From: Gaiella sp.
GTDB lineage: Bacteria; Actinomycetota; Thermoleophilia; Gaiellales; Gaiellaceae
NCBI GenBank assembly: GCA_027493885.1
Contig: JAOSJZ010000001.1
Location: forward strand, 1,550,001-1,614,000
Length of the DNA: 64,000 nucleotides
Direction: 5' to 3'
The notes under the pieces were generated by a model, which was not told the DNA's origin, did not search any database, and saw nothing but the letters and a program-made list of their open reading frames with translations. Within the stretch, counting starts at the first letter, position 1, and each line of letters opens with the position of its first letter. A program made the position numbers and the translations under genes. This document shows, one piece after another, positions 40,058-47,079 of this stretch.

Positions 40058-40869
40058 GGGGGCGGGGCGACAGCGTCGTCTCCATCCAGACGCTCACGAA
40101 GTCCTTCAGCACGGGCGTCACGGCCCTGCAGGACATCGACCTCGAGATCGCCCCCGGCGAGTTCATCTCGCTGATCGGGCCGTCGGGCTGCGGCAAGTCG
40201 ACGCTCCTGCGGGTCATCGGCGACCTCGTGGAGCCCACCTCGGGGACGCTCCGCGTGAACGGCAAGACGGCGCACCAGGCCCGGGTCGACCACGACTACG
40301 GGATCGTCTTCCAGGACGCCGTGCTCTACGACTGGCGCACGGTGCAACGCAACGTGTCGCTCCCGCTCGAGCTGCTCGGCTGGGACCGCGCGAAGCGGAA
40401 GGAGCGCGTCCGCGAGATGCTCGAGCTCGTCGAGCTGACCGGCTTCGAGTCGAGCCGGCCGTGGCAGCTCTCGGGCGGGATGCAGCAGCGCGTCTCGATC
40501 GCGCGCGCGCTCTCCTTCGACCCCGCCCTCCTCCTGATGGACGAGCCCTTCGGCGCGCTCGACGAGATGACCCGCGAGCGGCTCAACATGGAGCTCCTGC
40601 GCATCTGGGAGAAGTCGGGCTCGACCGTCGTCTTCGTGACGCACTCGATCCCGGAGGCAGTGTTCCTCTCGACGCGCGTGGTCGTGATGTCCGCGCGGCC
40701 CGGCCGGATCGCGGCCACGATCGACGTCGACCTGCGACAGCCGCGAGGCGGCGAGACGCGCGAGGACGCGCGGTTCTTCGAGCTCGTCACCGAGGTGCGC
40801 GAGGCGCTCGCCGCCGGGCACGGCGAGGCCGCGGGCGGCCGCTCGTCGTCCGTGGAGGAGCTCTTCTGA
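40054..40869 (+). CDS. ABC transporter ATP-binding protein
   Basis: This 271-residue ATPase has Walker A in LIGPSGCGKSTLLRV, the Q-loop in IVFQDAVLYDWRTV, the signature LSGGMQQRVSIARAL, Walker B in LLLMDEPFGALDEMT, and the H-loop in VVFVTHSIPEAV. It is the SsuB/TauB/NrtD type, energising the two flanking permeases. The ATG overlaps the first permease stop. Its own stop is overlapped by a CTG that appears to start the second permease, behind a GGAGGAG Shine-Dalgarno at 40854-40860. Confidence 0.94.
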   Translation: MRGRGDSVVSIQTLTKSFSTGVTALQDIDLEIAPGEFISLIGPSGCGKSTLLRVIGDLVEPTSGTLRVNGKTAHQARVDHDYGIVFQDAVLYDWRTVQRNVSLPLELLGWDRAKRKERVREMLELVELTGFESSRPWQLSGGMQQRVSIARALSFDPALLLMDEPFGALDEMTRERLNMELLRIWEKSGSTVVFVTHSIPEAVFLSTRVVVMSARPGRIAATIDVDLRQPRGGETREDARFFELVTEVREALAAGHGEAAGGRSSSVEELF

Positions 40870-41693
40870 GCTCGACCGTCGTCGAGCCGATCCCGCCCGG
40901 CTTCGGCCGGGAGATCGGCACACGCCTCGTGGACTGGGTCCCGGCGGTCGTCGTCTTCCTCGTCGGGATCGGGCTCTGGCAAGGGCTCACGACGCTCTTC
41001 GACGTGGAGACGTTCCTGCTCCCCAAGCCCTCCGAGATCGCGCAGGCGTTCTGGGAGGACAAGGCGACGCTCTGGGACTACGGGCTCTACACGTTCAAGG
41101 AAGCGGCGGGCGGGTTCGTGCTCGGCTCGAGCCTCGGCATCCTCACCGCGCTCGTCCTCGCACGCTTCCGGACGGTCGGGCTCGCGCTGATGCCGTTCGC
41201 CGTCGCGGCGAACGCGGTGCCGATCATCGCCTTCGCGCCGATCACGAACAACTGGTTCGGCCTCTTGAACCCGTTCTCGAAGATGGCGATCGCCGCGGTC
41301 CTGTGCTTCTTCCCCGTGATGGTCAACACGCTGCGCGGGCTCACGTCGGTCAACCCGCGCGCGATCGAGCTGATGCGCTCGTACGCGGCGGGGAACGCCT
41401 CCGTGTTCCGCCACGTCCGGATCCCGAGCTCGCTCCCCTTCATGTTCACCGGGCTCAAGGTGGCGGCGGTGCTCTCGATGATCGGCGCGATCGTCGGCGA
41501 GTACTTCGGCGGCCCGACGAACGCGCTCGGCGTGAGCATCCTGAACGACACGCAGCTGTTCAACTTCCCGCGCGCCTGGGCGGGGATCGCGCTCGCGAGC
41601 GCCTTCGGGATCGCGTTCTACGGCGCGGTCGCGCTCGCCGAGCGGCTGACGACGAGCTGGCACCCGTCCACACGCGGCTTTCGCGGCGAGTGA
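40866..41693 (+). CDS. ABC transporter permease with apparent CTG start
   Basis: A 275-residue permease homologous to the first: WVPAVVVFLVGIGLWQGLTT, AVAANAVPIIAFAPITNNWF, the EAA loop IELMRSYAAGNASVFRHVRI and LKVAAVLSMIGAIVGEYFGG. No ATG, GTG or TTG lies before residue 21. CTG 40866 overlaps the ATPase stop in the same 4-nt way as ATGA/GTGA pairs elsewhere here, and GGAGGAG lies 5 nt upstream. The alternative GTG at 40929 would drop the cytosolic N-terminus and has no comparable ribosome-binding site. CTG initiation is therefore the best reading. Confidence 0.88.
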   Translation: MSSTVVEPIPPGFGREIGTRLVDWVPAVVVFLVGIGLWQGLTTLFDVETFLLPKPSEIAQAFWEDKATLWDYGLYTFKEAAGGFVLGSSLGILTALVLARFRTVGLALMPFAVAANAVPIIAFAPITNNWFGLLNPFSKMAIAAVLCFFPVMVNTLRGLTSVNPRAIELMRSYAAGNASVFRHVRIPSSLPFMFTGLKVAAVLSMIGAIVGEYFGGPTNALGVSILNDTQLFNFPRAWAGIALASAFGIAFYGAVALAERLTTSWHPSTRGFRGE

Positions 41694-41755
41694 CCAGGGT
41701 CCAGAATGGCAACCACGCGGCCGATGGGGTCGCACGAAACCCGGAGGAGGGCGAA

Positions 41756-42871
41756 TTGAGGAAGCAGTGGGTCATGGCCGTCGCCGTGCTCGCCGGCGCG
41801 GCGTTCGCGGCGTGGGTCGCCGTCGCGGCGGCGGCGCCCGAGCAGAAGGCGGCGACGAAGGTCAACCTGCAGCTCAAGTGGGTCACGCAGGCGCAGTTCG
41901 CCGGCTACTACGCGGCACTCGAGAAGGGCTACTACGACAAGGAAGGCCTCGACGTCACGATCAAGGTCGGCGGCCCGAGCATCACGCCGGAGACCGTCGT
42001 CGCGGGCAAGCGGGCCGAGTTCGGCGTCGACTGGCTCCCGAGCCTGCTCGCGACGCGCGAGAAGGGATCGAACCTCGTCTCGATCGCCCAGGTGTTCGCC
42101 CGCTCGGGGATGACCGAGCTCACCTGGCGTGACAGCGGGATCGACACGATCAAGAAGATGCGGGGCAAGAAGGTCGGGGTCTGGTGCTGCGGCAACGAGC
42201 CCGAGCTCTTCGCCGCCTTGAACAAGAACGGGATCGACCCGAAGAACCCGAACGACGTCACGATCGTCAACCAGCCGTTCGACATGCAGCTGTTCCTCAA
42301 GCGCCAGGTCGACGCCGCGGCGGCGATGACCTACAACGAGCTGGCGCAGGTGCTCGAGACGAAGAACCCGAAGACGGGCAAGCTCTACACGATGAAGGAC
42401 CTGAACGTCTTCATGATGTCCGACCCGAAGGTGGGGACGGGCATGCTCGAGGACAACCTGTTCGTCCGCGGCGACTGGATCGCCGAGAAGGCCAACCAGG
42501 CGACCGCGGTGAAGTTCCTCAAGGCCTCGTTCAAGGGGTGGGTCTACTGCCGTGACCACCGGGCCGAGTGCGTGAGCTTCGTGCTGAAGAGCGGCTCGCT
42601 CCTCGGCAAGGGCCACCAGACCTGGATGATGAACGAGATCAACGCGCTGATCTGGCCGAACCCCAAGGGCATCGGCCTGCCGCCGGCCGGCGCGGTCGCG
42701 CAGACGACGAAGATCGCGAAGACGTACGGCGTGATCACGAAGACGCCGAAGGGGGCGACCAACTACGCCTACGCTGCACGGGCTGTCGCGCAGCTGAAGA
42801 AGGAGGGCGTGGACGTCCTCGGCAAGAAGTGGAAGAAGGCGGTGGTCAAGGTGACGCCGGGCGGGAAGTAG
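41756..42871 (+). CDS. NMT1/THI5-like ABC substrate-binding protein, TTG start
   Basis: A 371-residue secreted binding protein. The TTG start at 41756 follows GGAGGAGG at 41742-41749. Its signal peptide reads RKQWVMAVAVLAGAAFAAWV, with cleavage before APEQKAAT. The mature part has NLQLKWVTQAQFAGYYAALE, GVWCCGNEPELFAALNKNG and GMLEDNLFVRGDWIAEK. This is the NMT1/THI5-like fold (PF09084) used for pyrimidines, thiamine precursors and riboflavin. Location between the importer and dihydropyrimidinase suggests a pyrimidine or hydantoin-like ligand. No lipobox cysteine is visible. Confidence 0.9.
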   Translation: MRKQWVMAVAVLAGAAFAAWVAVAAAAPEQKAATKVNLQLKWVTQAQFAGYYAALEKGYYDKEGLDVTIKVGGPSITPETVVAGKRAEFGVDWLPSLLATREKGSNLVSIAQVFARSGMTELTWRDSGIDTIKKMRGKKVGVWCCGNEPELFAALNKNGIDPKNPNDVTIVNQPFDMQLFLKRQVDAAAAMTYNELAQVLETKNPKTGKLYTMKDLNVFMMSDPKVGTGMLEDNLFVRGDWIAEKANQATAVKFLKASFKGWVYCRDHRAECVSFVLKSGSLLGKGHQTWMMNEINALIWPNPKGIGLPPAGAVAQTTKIAKTYGVITKTPKGATNYAYAARAVAQLKKEGVDVLGKKWKKAVVKVTPGGK

Positions 42872-42899
42872 AGAGAACGACCGAGGAGGGAGATCCGCG

Positions 42900-44309
42900 A
42901 TGTCCGTACTGATCAAGGGCGGCCGCATCGTCACGGCGGCCGACGACTACGTCGGCGACGTCTTCGTCGACGGCGAGCGGATCTCGCTGCTCGGAGAGGC
43001 GCTCGACGTGAGCGCCTCTACGGTGATCGACGCGACCGGGAAGCTCGTGCTTCCCGGTCTCGTCGACCCCCACACGCACCTCGACATGCCGTTCGGCGGC
43101 ACGACCACGATCGACGACGTCACGTCGGGGCACACGGCCGCCGCGTTCGGCGGCACAACCTGCCACGTCGACTTCTGTATCCAGGGCCGGGGCCAGAGCT
43201 TCGCCGACGCGCTCGCCGCCTGGCACGGAAAGCGCGACGGCAAGGCGATCATCGACATGGGCTTCCACATCGCCGTCACCGACCTGTCGGCTCCGGGACG
43301 GCTCGACGAGCTCGCGACGCTGCCCGACCAGGGCATCACCTCGTACAAGCTGTTCATGGCCTACAAGGGCGCGCTGATGGTGGACGACCAGACGCTGTTC
43401 CGGACGATGGAGGTCGCGGCGAGGACCGGCGCGCTCGTGATGGTGCACGCCGAGAACGGCGACGCGATCGACGTGCTCGTCTCCGACGCGCTCGCCGCAG
43501 GCAACACCGCGCCGGTCTACCACGCGCTCACCCGCCCGCCCGAGACGGAGGGCGAGGCGACGAACCGCGCGATCCAGCTCGCCCGGGTCGCGGGCTGCCC
43601 GCTCTACGTCGTCCACGTCTCCTGCAAGGAGTCGGTGGAGCCGATCATGCTCGCGCGCGAGAAGGGCTGGGACGTCTGGGGCGAGACGTGCACGCAGTAC
43701 TTCTTCGTCGACACGACGTTCCTCGAGCGACCGGACTTCGAGGGCGCGAAGTACGTCTACACGCCGCCACCGCGCGACAAGGCGAACCAGGACGTGCTCT
43801 GGAACGCGGTGCGGACGGACGTCCTCTCGGCGATCTCGACCGACCACTGCGCGTTCCTCTGGGATGGCCAGAAGACGATGGGGCGCGACGACTTCTCGAA
43901 GATCCCGAACGGTGGGCCCGGCCTCGAGAACCGGCTCCACATGATCCACCACTTCGGCGTCGGCGAGGGGCGCATCACGCTCAACCGGATGGTCGAGCTC
44001 CTCTGCACGAATCCAGCGAAGCTGTTCGGCCTCTACCCGCGCAAGGGGACGATCGCCCCCGGCTCGGACGCCGACCTCGTGATCTTCGACCCGTCCAGGC
44101 GGAAGACCATCACCGCCGCCGACCAGCACTCGAAGACCGACTACAACCTCTACGAGGGCACGGACGTGACGGGCGACGTCGACACCGTTCTCGTCCGTGG
44201 CACGGTCGTCGTCGAAGACGGCGAGCTCAGGGTGGAGCCGGGGTTCGGCGAGTTCGTCGAGCGCGCGAGGTTCGGCGAGGAGCTGCACGCCGCGACGGCG
44301 ACCGCCTGA
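42900..44309 (+). CDS. hydA: Dihydropyrimidinase / D-hydantoinase
   Basis: This 469-residue cyclic amidohydrolase opens dihydrouracil, dihydrothymine or hydantoins. The metal-binding residues are in VDPHTHLDMPFGG (HxH), the carboxylated lysine is in TSYKLFMAYKGAL, and further histidines are in VMVHAENGD and YVVHVSCKES. The aspartate is in AISTDHCAF. The length and GGTTTIDDVTSGHTAAAFGG match the dihydropyrimidinase group. A strong AGGAGGGAG precedes ATG 42900. It follows the binding-protein gene by 28 bp, and the carbamoylase at 37894 would act next in the pathway. Confidence 0.93.
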   Translation: MSVLIKGGRIVTAADDYVGDVFVDGERISLLGEALDVSASTVIDATGKLVLPGLVDPHTHLDMPFGGTTTIDDVTSGHTAAAFGGTTCHVDFCIQGRGQSFADALAAWHGKRDGKAIIDMGFHIAVTDLSAPGRLDELATLPDQGITSYKLFMAYKGALMVDDQTLFRTMEVAARTGALVMVHAENGDAIDVLVSDALAAGNTAPVYHALTRPPETEGEATNRAIQLARVAGCPLYVVHVSCKESVEPIMLAREKGWDVWGETCTQYFFVDTTFLERPDFEGAKYVYTPPPRDKANQDVLWNAVRTDVLSAISTDHCAFLWDGQKTMGRDDFSKIPNGGPGLENRLHMIHHFGVGEGRITLNRMVELLCTNPAKLFGLYPRKGTIAPGSDADLVIFDPSRRKTITAADQHSKTDYNLYEGTDVTGDVDTVLVRGTVVVEDGELRVEPGFGEFVERARFGEELHAATATA

Positions 44310-44339
44310 CCCGGGTGTCCGCCCCTGGTGTCCGACCCC

Positions 44340-44457
44340 GGTGTCCGACTTCAGTCGGACACCTCCGGCGGTTGGTGTCGGACTGAAGTCCGACACGAGG
44401 CACGCGTCCGGCGAGCGCACCCCTCCGGCGGTTGGTGTCGGACTGAAGTCCGACACC
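44340..44457. repeat. Three related hairpins with a 35-bp direct repeat
   Basis: Hairpin 1: GGTGTCCGACT/AGTCGGACACC (44340-44363). Hairpins 2 and 3: GTGTCGGACT/AGTCCGACAC at 44375-44396 and 44435-44456, inside an exact 35-bp direct repeat (44362-44396 and 44422-44456, period 60). They fill the 161-bp gap between convergent genes. They may act as a two-way terminator or as a palindromic repeat cluster. Confidence 0.75.
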
Positions 44458-44470
44458 GGGGGAACACAGG

Positions 44471-45412
44471 CTACGGCACGAGGACGAGCTTCGTGCCGGC
44501 GCCCTCGGCCTGGCGGCGCCACGCGTCGCCGACGTCGTCGAGCGGAACGCGCTCCAGCTCGAGCCGGATCTCGCCGGCGACGGCGTGGCCGACGAGGCGC
44601 CGGTAATGCTCGGCGAGCGCGGCGGGCGGGACGAGGTAGTTCGTGTGCCCGAGGAGCGTCAGATTCTTGCCGCGGACCGCGCCCGACGCGAGCTCGCTCG
44701 TCGGCCCGGCCGACTGGCCGAGGTTGACGACGGTCGCGAACGGGGCCGCCGCCTGGACGGCCGCCGCAGCGGGGGCTCCCCACAGCACGTCGAACACGAA
44801 CGTGGGGCCGTCGCCGCCGCACGCCTCGCGGAACGCGGACACGAGATCCTCGTTCTCGCCGAGCCTGACCGTCGCGTCCGCTCCGAGCGAGGCGGCGCGC
44901 TCGAGCCCCTCGGCACTCCTGCCCGCCGCGACGACGCGCGCTGCGCCGAGGAGCTTCGCGGTCTGCACGGCGACAAGGCCCACCGTGCCGGTTGCGCCGA
45001 GAACGAGAACCGTCTCGCCGCCGCCGAGAGGCGCGCGCCACGCGAGCGGCAGCCAGCCGGCCAGGCCCGCGATCCCGAGGGCCGCCGCGAGCACCGGATC
45101 GGCATCGCCGGGAAGCTCGACGACCGACGACTCGCCGACCGAGACGCGCTCGGTCATCGCGCCGCCGCGCGAGATCCCGAGGCCGCCGTCGAAGATCCAG
45201 ACGACCCTGCCCTCCGCGGTGCGGCCGACCGCCTCGCAACCGGGAACGTACGGCAGCGGCGGGTGCCCGAGATAGTGGAGCCCGCGCGAGACGGCGAGGT
45301 CGATCGGGTTGAGCGGCGCGGCCAGCACCTCGAGGACGTCTTCACCCTCGGGCGCCGTCACCTCGCCGACCCCGGGCGCGGCCTCGAGCTCGCGGATCAG
45401 GGCGGCCCTCAC
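44471..45412 (-). CDS. Zinc-free medium-chain alcohol dehydrogenase / quinone oxidoreductase
   Basis: This 313-residue MDR protein reads VLAAPLNPIDLAVSRGLHYL, then YVPGCEAVGRTAEGRVVWIF and the Rossmann NAD(P) loop VLGATGTVGLVAVQTAKLLG, followed by AAGRSAEGLERAASLGADAT. No structural zinc cysteine cluster is present, which fits NADPH:quinone reductases (zeta-crystallin type). It ends convergently against the hydantoinase gene, across the hairpin cluster. The substrate is unknown. Confidence 0.85.
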   Translation of the reverse strand: MRAALIRELEAAPGVGEVTAPEGEDVLEVLAAPLNPIDLAVSRGLHYLGHPPLPYVPGCEAVGRTAEGRVVWIFDGGLGISRGGAMTERVSVGESSVVELPGDADPVLAAALGIAGLAGWLPLAWRAPLGGGETVLVLGATGTVGLVAVQTAKLLGAARVVAAGRSAEGLERAASLGADATVRLGENEDLVSAFREACGGDGPTFVFDVLWGAPAAAAVQAAAPFATVVNLGQSAGPTSELASGAVRGKNLTLLGHTNYLVPPAALAEHYRRLVGHAVAGEIRLELERVPLDDVGDAWRRQAEGAGTKLVLVP

Positions 45413-45630
45413 CTCCCGAGCCTATCGGCTCGATGGAGCGCGGGCGGCCACGTTCGCGCGACGCGGCGCGGACGGCCCTCGGCCGTCCGCGCCGCACCCA
45501 GCGGGCAGAGGATCGCCCGGTCCTCTAGTCGACAGGCGGCGCCGAACGAGCCGTGCGTCGCGCCCGGCAACGGAGCCTTTGCGGGCTTCTTCGCGAACAC
45601 CGACTCGAACGCGACGAGCTGCCAGGTCCC

Positions 45631-45999
45631 CTAGCTCGAGGTGAAGTGCTCCGGGGTCGTGAAGCCGTTCGGGTGCGCCTGCTCGTTGCAGAACGACGCT
45701 CCGGGCGCCAGACCCGGGATCGTGAAGTGGAATCCAGGGCCGGGCCCGCCCGGGACGGCCGCTCCGCCACCGTTTGCCTGGATCGCGGCACCGACCTCGC
45801 CTGCCGGCGGCCAGTCCAGCCCGCCGCCAATGCCGCCGAGCCCGGTGACGTAGTCGCCGATCACATGCTGGCCGTGGACTTCGATGCCGCCGAGACCGCT
45901 GCACGTCGCTCCCTCGTGTGCGGAGGCGGTCGCACCGGTGTACGCAGCCAGTAGCGCGCAGGCCGCGATGGCGCCGACGATCTGTCTGCTTCTCTTCAT
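45631..45999 (-). CDS. Small secreted protein of unknown function
   Basis: A 122-residue protein with a signal peptide (MKRSRQIVGAIAACALLAAY, cleavage after ATASA) behind a strong AAGGAGG. The mature part is glycine-rich, with two cysteines (GATCSGLGG and ASFCNEQAHPN). The frame ends at TAG 45633-45631. Beyond it, the same frame continues with GTWQLVAFESVFAKKPAKAP and a third cysteine before running on to 45409, so an original protein may have been longer. I do not recognise the family. The rest of the gap 45413-45630 shows nothing else. Confidence 0.7.
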   Translation of the reverse strand: MKRSRQIVGAIAACALLAAYTGATASAHEGATCSGLGGIEVHGQHVIGDYVTGLGGIGGGLDWPPAGEVGAAIQANGGGAAVPGGPGPGFHFTIPGLAPGASFCNEQAHPNGFTTPEHFTSS

Positions 46000-46024
46000 G
46001 GCGTCCTCCTTGTGGTTGTCGTTC

Positions 46025-46318
46025 TCACGTGGCGACCGGCACCGGGTCGGGCCGGACGATGACGGTGTCGGCGACCTTGACGATCTCGTCCACGGGCAGG
46101 TCCGCGGCCGTCGCATGGCGACGGACCGCCTCGGGGCTCGACGCCTGGTAGACGCAGACGGTCCCGACCGAGCCGTCGAGCTCCTCGAGCACGTAGCTGC
46201 GGATCCACGCGACGTCGTCGGACATGCTCTCGCCCGCGGCGGTCGAGCGCTCGGCCGCGGCCGCGAGGTCGGTGGCCGTCCGCCAGCCGCCGCGCCGCAG
46301 GATCACGTAGGTCTCCAT
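46025..46318 (-). CDS. DUF4242 / SCO4226-like small protein
   Basis: This 97-residue protein starts METYVILRRGGWRTATDLAA after AAGGAGG and continues VAWIRSYVLEELDGSVGTVC and YQASSPEAVRRHATAADLPV, matching the DUF4242 family (ferredoxin-like fold; SCO4226 binds nickel). Two such halves often dimerise. It precedes the secreted protein gene on the same strand, so the pair is probably one unit. Its promoter has CGGGC-GGCA-GCCCG (46367-46380), an inverted repeat in the same spacing class as GTGCGG-N4-CCGCAC. Confidence 0.78.
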   Translation of the reverse strand: METYVILRRGGWRTATDLAAAAERSTAAGESMSDDVAWIRSYVLEELDGSVGTVCVYQASSPEAVRRHATAADLPVDEIVKVADTVIVRPDPVPVAT

Positions 46319-46413
46319 CCAGGCCTCCTTCTTCGTCGGTCTCGACTCCGTCGAAGGTAGGCCGAACGGGCGGCAGCCCGAATCGGCGGAACTGCCTACG
46401 TTTCGTCTTCGCG

Positions 46414-47068
46414 CTACCGGTCTTGGAGGCGCTCTCGCCGTTCCGGGAGCCCCTGCGCGACCAGCGCGATGACCTCGACCTCCCGTCGCGTCAAGCCTGC
46501 CGGGTTCGCGCGGGTGGATGCCCGTGGCCCCGCGTGGCAGTGCGACGCCGAGCTCTCGCAGGCGCCGCGCCACCACGGAGCCGAGCGGCGCGGCACCGCG
46601 CTGCGAGCAGATGTCGAGCGCCTCGCGCAGCCCGGCCTCGGCGTCTGCCTCCGAGCGGGAGAGCGCGAGCTCGCGGCGCGCGGGGACCGCCTCGAGGTGT
46701 CTACGGCCTCCCGCCCCACGGTGCTTGCCTCGGGTGTGCGACCCGCTGACCACAATGCGTGGCGAGCAGCCGTCCGCCCACCACCCGTGCGAGGTCGTGG
46801 ATCGGGCCGAGCGGTCTCGGCGTGAAGAGCGCCTCGCAGGCGCCCGTCACGACTCGCACGCGATCACGGGCGTGCTCCTCGAGCTCGCGAACCAGCGTCG
46901 TCTTCCCGATCCCCGCCTCTCCCGCGACGAGAGCGATCCGACCCGAGCCCGCCAGGGACGTCGTGAGCGCCTCCTCGAGGGTCGCGAGCGCCCCCTTCCG
47001 TTCGAGGAAGGGGACGGCGGCGTCGGACGAGGCATCCGTTCGCTCACGCGCGCAGGGGCTGTCGCCAT
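46414..47068 (-). pseudogene. Remnant of a large LuxR regulator with internal deletion
   Basis: The N-terminal part reads FLERKGALATLEEALTTSLA, GRIALVAGEAGIGKTTLVRE and ALFTPRPLGPIHDLARVVGG, the AAA-like ATPase start of a giant LuxR protein. It then jumps, after about 30 codons of nonsense, to sequence from near the C-terminus: ALSRSEADAEAGLREALDIC, LGSVVARRLRELGVALPRG and NPAGLTRREVEVIALVAQGL. The DNA-binding helices that should follow are missing (PERRERLQDR and stop). Roughly 600 codons of the middle are gone. The parts resemble the intact gene at 47080-49709, so this is a decayed tandem paralogue. Confidence 0.8.
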
Positions 47069-47079
47069 TCCCTACCCGG

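Noticed and set aside
40929-41693. GTG 40929 as start of the second permease
   Set aside because: It would remove the cytosolic N-terminus, leaves a 59-bp gap unlike the tight coupling around it, and lacks the GGAGGAG site that precedes CTG 40866.
44340-44457. CRISPR-like direct repeats
   Set aside because: Only two exact 35-bp copies plus one related hairpin are present; a single 25-bp spacer and no cas genes make a terminator or palindromic repeat far more likely.
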